Shown: piece by piece, positions 56,720 to 64,000 of the stretch | Position numbering within the stretch: position 1 is the first letter of the stretch | Layout: each line of letters opens with the position of its first letter | Notes under the pieces: generated by a model | Databases searched by the model: none | What the model was told of the DNA's origin: nothing | What the model saw: only the letters and a program-made list of their open reading frames with translations | Position numbers and translations under genes: made by a program | Assembly (NCBI GenBank): GCA_030323885.1 | Contig: CM059194.1 | Coordinates: 25,423,363-25,487,362 of the forward strand | Source: Branchipolynoe longqiensis | Lineage: Eukaryota > Annelida > Polychaeta > Phyllodocida > Polynoidae | Direction of reading: 5' to 3' | DNA length: 64,000 nt

Positions 56720-59666
56720 ATGATTACTGAAAACTACCCTAAATTACTGAAAACTGCTATCTACATTACTGATATTTGGAGACTTAGAGAGGTTGTCAAT
56801 GATGTGGACTCTCCAGAGGACCTCACAAACAAGTTGGAGAGAGCTGCAGCCAAAACCCCTACTGTAAAATTGAAACCTGTCTTCATAATGATGCTCTATC
56901 TGAGAGATGTGAGGAAGAAATTAAAAGAAGGATAACAATAGCCCGAACAACATTCACCCAAAATGTATAGAGTGTTAACATCAAGTAAGATATTAATACA
57001 AACAAGGAAGTGTATTCTTCAGTGTTATGTGTGGTCTACTCTAATGTATGGGGCATGGACAATCTCTAAGAAAATGTACAAACGTTTAGCAGCATTTGAG
57101 ATGTGGACTTATCGAAGGATCATGAAAATATCATGGACAAAGAAGATCACCAACAAAGAAGTTCTCAGAAAAATTAAAAATAAGAAAAGCTTGTTTGCCA
57201 CTATACAGACAAAGAAACTTATTTATTTTGGCCACATCATTCGTCAGAGTTCAATATACCGTACATTGTTGGAAGGGAAGGTGAATGGCAGCAGAGGGAG
57301 AGGGAGACCAAGAACATCATGGTTTACAAATATTTCACAGTGGACAGGCTTGAATTATTCACAGTCTATCAGAACAGCACAACATCGGGACAAGTGGAGA
57401 ACCATTGCATCCAACCCTCGACTAGAGGATGGAACTATTGATTGATTGATCTGAGAGCTGAGAAAGAAGGAGAATTTTACTTACACCTTAGAGCAATTGA
57501 ATTGATGCTGCCTTTTTTCTTTGCCGCCGGGCACATCCATGATGTTAGGTATGCCACATATTATATCATATCAATGAAAGCTCTCCCACAACATGTTCTA
57601 CAACATTTCACCAAAGGGGACCATGTTGTGAGGCACATTGATGGCATATGGAATGGAATCTGGTCTGACATGTTTATCGAGACCACATTCATGAGATATG
57701 GCAATGGAAAGCATGGCATAATAGGCATCACACTTAACCCCGAAGCTTTGAAATCTTGGGCATTGAGCCTACATGTCTGCGGTCAGATAGCTGCCGATGT
57801 AGCTGAAATGCGAGGTGATGAGAGTGTAGCCAGGCAGGCAAGCGTGCACAAAGAAGAAAGCAAATCCAGGATCAAATCTGATGCAAAGGATCGACAGGAC
57901 ATAAGAGTGAAGATGACCCAGTGCATACCACCACTTGACCACGAGCAGCATCCAGAGGGATCAATTGTGAACATTGTTACTGGAAGGGTACACTCATCTT
58001 CAACAGTTGATGTCCACAAAGCAATTGAAATCGGGAGCAAACAATCCGGGGAATTTACAGAGGCTTTGCCTCGAGGCTTTCATCACAAGATTGAAAGAAG
58101 AATAACTTCAATGGCAGACACAAAGAAGTCTGTAAATATCGGCAGACAGAACGTTTTTGATACAAACCTAATCTACAGTTGTGTCATATGTCTGCAGGCC
58201 AGTAATAGGGATATAGACATTGACCATCTGATGTCCCATGAATTGGCTCCACTGCCAATGGCTCTCTTTGCAGACTCTGGTGATATGCGGATATCCACAT
58301 CTAAATCCATCTTGAAAAGACATATGAAAATTGAGGTGTCATCAAGAGTAGCCCATGAAGAAATTGAAATCACTGTCATTGATGGGTGTGCCCTTCTCTG
58401 GATACCTGGTTGGCCTGCTGTTGGAAATGTGCAGACTTACATTGATGACTTAAAGCACAAAATAGCAGAGAAGCTCTAGTCTTTGATAGATACAACAAAT
58501 TCAGCACCAAAGATTCAACACGATTAGCCAGGGGTACTGGCAGGGTCTATCAGTTGACACCCTCAACACCAATCCCCGCCCAGAAAGCAGTGTTGACTGT
58601 TACAGGCGATAAGAAGCAGCTCATTAAACTGATATGCGAGGACTTGTAAAGTGATGAAGACTTTGTTCAGAACCATAGACTTTTGATAACAGGACAGGAG
58701 GAAACTATCGAGATTAGCAAGGGCATTGTCATAGAAAGATGAGATCTGTACACCAGTCACGAGGAAGCTGACAATATTATAGTACAGCAGGCATTTATGG
58801 CAGCTTCAGAGGGGGCATCCGGTGTAGCTGTGTTGGCTGATGATACAGATGTATGGGCCCTCCTGTTGCACCACTATCTCGAGCAGGATCTTGACATCCC
58901 AATTATAATGCAATCTCCTATACATGGAAGAAGTGTCATAGACATCAAAGCAACCACTGTCCAATATGCAGACCTCATTCCAAACCTGCTTGCAGGACAC
59001 TCCTTATCTGGATGTGATACTGTAGCAGGATGCTTTGGCATTGGGAAGAAGAAGATGTTGAACACTATAAAACAACACTCACTGAGTCTGCTTGGAGAAA
59101 TTGAGGCCCCCTGGCCTGAAGTAGTGAAGCAGGCAACTCAATTCGCTGTTGCTACTTATGGTCAGAAAAGCTGCCATACTCTCTGTGAGGCTAGAGCAAA
59201 GGTATGGAAGACCAGAATAGGCACGGGGAGCAGCACAATGCCAAAACTCTGTTCACTGCCACCAACTGATGCTGCTTTCCAGGAAAATCTGAAAAGAGCA
59301 CACCTACAAACATTCTTGTGGAAGAATGCCTTGAGGTTTGAGCCTCAGAAGTTAGACCCGTTAGAGTATGGATGGAGCAAAGATGGGGATATGCTCTGCC
59401 CAACTACAATTCCTGCAGGAAGTCAACTGGTCCCCGAGTACGTCCAAAAGATCATCAGTTGTGGCTGCTCCAGTGACACACCATGTGAAAGTATTCAATG
59501 TGGATGCAACAAAGCAGGAATGACTTGCTCAGTCTTCTGTGCCTGTCAGCAACAGGATGCAGTGTCAGTATGTCACAACAGGATGAATACTATATCACCT
59601 GATAGTGATGATGAAACAAGCGATGAAGGGGAATATGGTGATGATTACAATAACACTGGTGATTAA
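56720..59666 (+). pseudogene. PIN/FEN1-like nuclease + CXC-domain protein gene, degraded
   Basis: Read in pieces: 56720-56906, LINE insertion, 57458-about 58470, frameshift at about 58460-58480, then frame continues to 59666 with stops TAA 58647 and TGA 58740. Removing the LINE plus one target repeat (551 bp) restores the frame exactly. About 800 codons remain. Landmarks: LHLRAIELMLPFFFAAGH, then GIWNGIWSDMFIETTFMRYG (57649-57708), both typical of a family widespread in cnidarians, molluscs and fish. After these come LVFDRY in the shifted frame near 58479, a HEEADNII block just before 58797, ADDTD (58836-58850), SGCDTVAGCFGIGKKK (59007-59054), and a CXC cluster (59460-59546, CGC...CGC...CAC). 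The acidic set and the GCD...GIGK helix recall PIN/FEN1/XPG nucleases; the cluster recalls Tesmin/TSO1. Nuclease activity is inference. The N-terminus is probably missing. Confidence 0.8.
56907..57448 (+). mobile_element. 5'-truncated LINE, 3' end of reverse transcriptase ORF
   Basis: Flanked by an exact 9-bp duplication ATCTGAGAG (56898-56906, 57449-57457). It encodes the C-terminal part of a non-LTR retrotransposon polyprotein: ILQCYVWSTLMYG, MWTYRRIMKISW, YFGHIIR and GRGRPRTSW, ending ...DGTID* in an (ATTG)n tail, a pattern common in RTE-type elements. A frameshift near 56960 joins the first part (EEEIKRRITIARTTF) to the rest. It is a dead-on-arrival copy inserted into the gene above. Confidence 0.88.
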
Positions 59667-59817
59667 TGATGTTTATGATATAAGAAAGATTTTAAAACCA
59701 AATACAGAATATGTACAATTTTGGTGGTTTAGTAACCTATGAATAGGTACACCATATGCAGATCATTTACGTAGCCAGATTTGATGTAATCTTTGAACAT
59801 GAAATCATAAAGAACTG

Positions 59818-59823
59818 AATAAA
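59818..59823 (+). terminator. poly(A) signal of the element gene
   Basis: AATAAA 150 bp after the stop codon of the CXC gene, before the right TIR. Confidence 0.55.
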
Positions 59824-60678
59824 TATTATGTATTCTAGCATTTCCTTCGTCAGTATTGAGCTCATGAGACCTTATAACAAGCCATTAGACATTATAACAA
59901 TGGATACAGGTTCAGTATAATGAGAAATATATCAAAGTGTACAAACAATGCTGAATTGTACACATTTGACCCAGATATTTGAACTTCGACCTTGACCTAT
60001 GACTTTGACCCACCAATAGGTATGGCCAAGATACACCGATATGCAAAAATTCAAGACCCTAGCTTGAATGCTTGTGAAGATATAAGGGTATTTCTATTTT
60101 CCCCACCCCCCTAAAACTAGTGTTTTGCGTCCCGATAGCCGCAATTGTATAAAACATGTTATATGAAAATGCTCAATGATCGGAGAATGCCATCACACAG
60201 TTTCACAGAGTACAATACCTATATAACATGAAAACACTGAGAAAAAAACTTTAGAACCAATTTCCAGGTTCAGCTCCTGGCCCCCTGACTATTGTTGATG
60301 TGCGTTGACAGGATACGCCTAGCCTTAATAATGATAAGTTAAATATATTTAACTGAACGACGAGAGGAGAAGAGACGGGGGTAGGCTGGAATGACAAGTT
60401 ATTTAAAGCTGCATAGCGCGATGACAACCACAACTTAGACTCGTACCCCTTTTGATATATATATCAAATCCCCGGACTTTTCAGGACCTCCAGTGCAAAA
60501 TTCCAGGATGTTTCAAGATGTTTATTAAATTAAAGTACCCCGAAGCATGACAATAGTGATAGTCGATTCACTGTGTAAGATGTGATGTGTGAACAAGCAT
60601 AACTCTTTTAGCAACGAACACATGTAGTTTCAAGAGGCGGGATAACAAACAAAAGTCACTTTAAATAGAAAACATCAC

Positions 60679-61462
60679 TAATGAGGGACATGTGGCGTAG
60701 TTCATTTTCCGACACTTGGTGGCGCATCGGTAGTAGTGGGCCTACACGGTCATTGACAATGCTTTGAGTTTGCCGGAACGCGCAGTGCAATACGTATATT
60801 TTATTCAAAATTAATAGAAATACAGAACCCTAACCTTAGAAATTTAATATAATCTATTCGTTGTATGTTTTCTATATGTATACCAAGCGGTTTGTCTCTA
60901 GGTCTTGTGGTTTTAGAGATATTTGACTTCTTCTGTATGAAGATTGCTCACGGCCATTGACAATGCACTGAGTTTGGCGGTACGCCCAGTGCAAAACGTT
61001 TATTTTATTCAAAATTAATAGAAATACAGAACCCTAACCTTAGAAATTTAATATAATGTATTCGTTATATGTTTTCTATATGTATACCAAGCGGTTTGTC
61101 TCTAGGTCTTGTGGTTTTAGAGATATTTGACTTCTTCTGTATGAAGATTGCTCACGGCCATTGACAATACACTGAGTTTGGCGGTACACCCAGTGCAAAA
61201 CATTTATTTTATTCAAAATTAATAGAAATACAGAACCCTAACCTTAGAAATTTAATATAATGTATTCATTGTATGTTTTCTATATGTATACCAAGTGGTT
61301 TGTGTCTAGGTCATGTGGTTTTAGAGATATTTGACTTCTTCTGTATGAAGATTGCTCATAGCCATTGGGTTTGCAGTGTGACAGTGTGCCGAATAGGCCC
61401 ACTAGTTCAGTGGAGACGCGAACGGCAGGAATTTGAACTAAAAAGTCGGAGGTCCCCCATTA
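60679..61462 (-). mobile_element. 784-bp TIR element with 204-bp repeats, copy 2 (inverted)
   Basis: TAATGAGGGACATGTGGCG at the left, GAGGTCCCCCATTA at the right. Same length as, and near-identical by eye to, 30060-30843 in reverse; flanks are unrelated, so this is an independent insertion. Confidence 0.9.
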
Positions 61463-61633
61463 AAGTTTTGGGCACATCGGCGAATATGGGCGTAAAAAAA
61501 ATATTCACAATTTTCCCTTTTCCAGGATCCTTATGCATATTCCATGACTTTTCAGGCATGGAATCCTGAATTATGACATTTTTCAAGGACCCCTACAAAC
61601 CCTGTTATTAAACATTTGTTGCTGGTTACAAAG

Positions 61634-61908
61634 CAGGGATGAAAGTGGTCTCCCGGGAAAAAAAAACGGAAATGCTGATATTCTCCCATAGGCTTCATAT
61701 TGGTATACGCTGATAGTGCTGCGGTGTTTGCACCACATATTAGTATACGCTGATGGTGATGCAGCGTGAAACAACGTATTGGTTGGTTGGTTGTTGGAGT
61801 TTTACATCCTGGCAACATCTAAGGTCATATCAGAACGGGCGCAACTTATTAGTATACACTTATAGCGACAGGAAAAATCCAGGAAATCCGCGAAATCTTT
61901 CATCCCTG
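61634..61908. mobile_element. hAT-like MITE with 6-bp target duplication and SINE scrap
   Basis: CAGGGATGAAAGTGGTCTCC to CTTTCATCCCTG. ACAAAG at 61628-61633 and 61909-61914. A minus-strand SINE tail fragment (GGAGTTTTACATCCTGGC) is inserted at about 61780-61840. Confidence 0.88.
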
Positions 61909-62019
61909 ACAAAGGTATCCTGAAGTCAATTCAAGAGCTGTCAAAATGTTGATGGGCCCCCCAAAATAAACATATTTTCACTTCAAAGTTTAAACATAGC
62001 CATTTATAAGAAAGGTCAC

Positions 62020-62690
62020 TAGAAACTAAAGTAAATTATTATAAATGTAAACTCAGCAGAAACTCAAAACCATAGGAGCATGTAGCCTTAAGCAATCATG
62101 ACTTCAAACATTTGCAGGAACAAACAACATGATCCGTTTCAAAATACGGCAGATAAGGAAGGTGCCACCAAAACACAGAGTAAAAGTAAAACTGACTAAA
62201 TTATTGCACATCCCCCCCCCCCTCCTTTCAGATGTGTGAAATAGTGTTGCACCGTCAAAACAATGTAATAGAACCTCTTACTGCTGAAGCCTGTGGTGTC
62301 AGAATTTTGGTGTGCTTGCCCAAACTAATTTTACATGTTTATACTTCAAACATCTCAAATGTTAGCCATTTAAAAGAAAAATGGCAGAAACTAAAAAAAT
62401 ATTTGACTTTGCAACTTTAAAGTTGCAGTCCGATAAATGGCAACCATTGCGGTGGAGATATTTGAAAAGGAAAACATGGCTATTTACTTTTGGTGGGCAG
62501 TTACAAAGTCTGTCACCATAGGCTTCAACAATAGCAGGTTTTATTAAAATTGAATTTTTTTCGAAGTAATTTGCGATTGTTAATAAGTGCCCTAGTATTT
62601 AACTGATTTAAGTAGGACATGGATCAAATCTAGGTCAGGAGTAGGCCTTCGAAAACCTGATACTTTCATTGGACTATGGAGGGTAGCAAA
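62020..62690. mobile_element. overlapping TTAA-type MITE fragments
   Basis: Includes an inverted piece (about 62240-62425, ending TTTGCAACTTTAA) abutting a direct piece that starts AGTTGCAGTCCGATAAATGG at 62421. Confidence 0.65.
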
Positions 62691-62924
62691 GGTTAGGTGA
62701 GTGTATACACATGTTCTGTTTTAGGTGCATTTAATTTTTAATTATTGGGTGTGGCACAGGTTGTGTGCATGCATCTATTGACGAGTTTGTTTACTGATTA
62801 AAGTTGCATAATCCGATAGTTTGAATCTTTTGCCATTAAAATGTGTGCGTGTGTGTATATAGTTAGGTTGGTACATTAGTTTGAACTCATTTTACTTCAA
62901 AGGGCAAGATTTTGAGGATATATA

Positions 62925-63095
62925 TACAGTAAAACCTCTCTAACCAACCACCTCCACAGATGGGACTAATTCCCTATATCAATTGGTTTATTTCGGGCCC
63001 AACAATACCACTGTCGGGATTTTCTAACTCCCTAAACCGACCACCTACCTAAATGGACCAATTAAAATCGGTCAATTTAGAGATGTTTTACGGTA
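62925..63095. mobile_element. pogo/Tc1-like MITE, nested
   Basis: TACAGTAAAACCTCTCTAAC to TTAGAGATGTTTTACGGTA. Confidence 0.85.
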
Positions 63096-63249
63096 AAGTG
63101 AAAACATACCAAATTAATTTCTGAACACAAGTCTTCAGCAGCAAGAGATTATATTAAATTGACTTAGTATTCCTTCAATACAGCAATACATGCTTAATAA
63201 GTGCAATGCAGCAATACATGATTAATAAGCTGAATATGACTGATCAAAG

Positions 63250-63552
63250 CTAGATTAGTTGGTTGTTGTAGTTTTACGTCCTGGCAACTTGTAAGGTCAT
63301 ATCAGGACAGGCATCAACTTGTCACAGTGTGCGCTCATGGCGATTTTATAGTGCTCCCCCCAGTGAGAAATCAGGCCACCAGCACCATGACACAATATCC
63401 CACTCAGTCATATTATCCTGAGACTGAGCTAACCTGTGACAGAAGTGACACCTATCAAGTTTGTAAGTGATTGGTTTGACTGGACCGGGAATTAAACTCC
63501 TGATCTACCGCACAGGAAGTCCGCGCTCTATCGATTCAGCCACCGCGTGCAG
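63250..63552 (-). mobile_element. SINE, 'GTGGC' head subtype, nested in a MITE
   Basis: Tail GTAGTTTTACGTCCTGGC; part of the body after GAGCTAACC is deleted; head to GATTCAGCCACCGCGTGC. Confidence 0.8.
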
Positions 63553-63853
63553 TGTCAAAACTAGTATTTTGGCTTCGAAAATGTCATGCTTTCAACTTGT
63601 TAAGGTCAGGCAAGCCATATTGTATGAAATGGTAGTAGTCGGTTTTCAAAAACAAGGATGGAGAAGGATGGAGGGGGGGTGCAGGATTCCGGGTGGAAAA
63701 ATGGCCCTTTTGTATGTGATAGCTTTGCCATCACCCTTAATGACCTATCTTTCTTTATCATAAGTATATTTTTTGATTTTCTCTTTTAAAATATAATAAA
63801 CATATTGTGGTTATCATTATAATCTACATACTTTAGTTTAAAGTAGCTTTTAA

Positions 63854-64000
63854 AGCTGCATAGTCCGATGAAATATCAAATTTCCAAAACCAAACCATTT
63901 ATCTAGAATTGATTTTACATATCTAACTTAGATATTGATGCACTTATTAAGCATTTGTTTCTGCGTAGAAGGCAATACTGAGTCAATTTAACAGAACCTG
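63854..64000 (-). mobile_element. TTAA-target MITE, cut by window end
   Basis: TTAA (63850-63853), then AGCTGCATAGTCCGATGAAA; the right end lies outside the window. Confidence 0.85.

Larger units (their letters stand above)
55942..60291 (+). mobile_element. 4.35-kb long-TIR element carrying a PIN/FEN-like + CXC gene
   Basis: The left TIR (about 55942-56165, starting TAGTGAGGGGGTCA) and right TIR (about 60079-60291, ending GGCCCCCTGACTA) are inverted copies. They agree closely from CTCTAAAGTTTTTTTCTCAG to GGGGGGTGGGGAAA, with a more diverged outer 40 bp. TTG lies outside both ends (55939-55941, 60292-60294) as a candidate 3-bp target duplication. The cargo is one rightward gene (56720-59666) with a poly(A) signal AATAAA at 59818. 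The 550 bp between left TIR and gene has no recognised coding sequence, so the 5' part may be deleted. The superfamily is unknown to me. Confidence 0.85.
62802..63610 (+). mobile_element. TTAA-target MITE hosting a pogo-like MITE and a SINE
   Basis: Starts AGTTGCATAATCCGATAG after TTAA (62798-62801). Interrupted at 62925-63095 and 63250-63552; the last recognisable piece is TTCGAAAATGTCATGCTTTC. Confidence 0.75.

Noticed and set aside
56907..57448. Reverse transcriptase as a functional partner of the PIN/CXC protein
   Set aside because: Its own target duplication, 5' truncation and frameshift show a later, unrelated LINE insertion.

Overview
This window looks like animal nuclear DNA, most likely from a mollusc (probably a gastropod). 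Genes are very sparse and mobile elements very dense. The evidence is a spliced, GC-rich host exon inside AT-rich sequence, introns filled with mobile elements, about 30 copies of one tRNA-headed SINE family, three copies of a second SINE with the 'CTGCCGCCACATAGGCTAC' / 'TTTTATATGCAC' block that I associate with gastropods, dozens of TIR-bearing MITEs, and long microsatellites. There is no operon structure, rRNA, true tRNA gene or CRISPR array. The species call is an inference.

Host gene: two minus-strand exons are supported, at 41208-41285 and 27979-28783. Both have canonical splice sites and their phases match, so they join in frame across a 12.4-kb intron full of transposons. The protein part is Ser/Thr/Pro-rich and acidic, with no domain I recognise. 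The other exons were not found and may lie outside the window.

Most interesting locus, 55942-60291: a 4.35-kb element with long (about 215 bp) terminal inverted repeats and a candidate 3-bp target duplication. It carries a degraded gene for a protein with a PIN/FEN1-like acidic core (FDRY, EEAD, ADDTD, then a GCD helix motif) and a C-terminal Tesmin/TSO1-type CXC cysteine cluster. A 5'-truncated LINE (56907-57448, 9-bp target duplication) has split the gene. One frameshift and two stop codons follow. Large proteins of this kind occur in cnidarians, molluscs and fish. I know of no description of them as the cargo, or possibly the transposase, of a TIR element, so this is my candidate for an undescribed system.

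Layout. 0-9 kb: SINEs, a SINE split by a 464-bp MITE, TIR elements at 3813-4907, 5461-6485 and 8122-8702. 9-14 kb: MITE fragments, a foldback element (10585-11085), and an 1.9-kb TIR element (11791-13718) holding a perfect 36-bp-arm palindrome and a 1.45-kb hexanucleotide array that reverses strand. 14-19 kb: SINEs interrupted by other elements, and hAT-like MITEs. 19.2-21.5 kb and 37.9-39.8 kb: two inverted copies of a 2-kb GTAGGTACC-ended element, each acting as the empty site for a MITE in the other. 22-27 kb: TTAA-target MITEs, SINEs, and a less repetitive patch with two CTCF-like motifs. 28-29 kb: host exon. 30-31 kb and 60.7-61.5 kb: two inverted 784-bp copies of a TIR element built around a 204-bp tandem repeat. 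31-50 kb: nested SINEs and MITEs, microsatellites, and a 360-bp palindrome of tRNA-like arms. 50-56 kb: partner copies of early elements, a 107-bp satellite (10 units) and a GAAA array. 60-64 kb: nested MITEs.

Larger plan: nearly every stretch over 300 bp without a feature is flanked by inverted or direct repeats. The region appears to have grown by layered insertion of non-autonomous elements. Several independent TIR families share one internal module of the 204-bp repeat.
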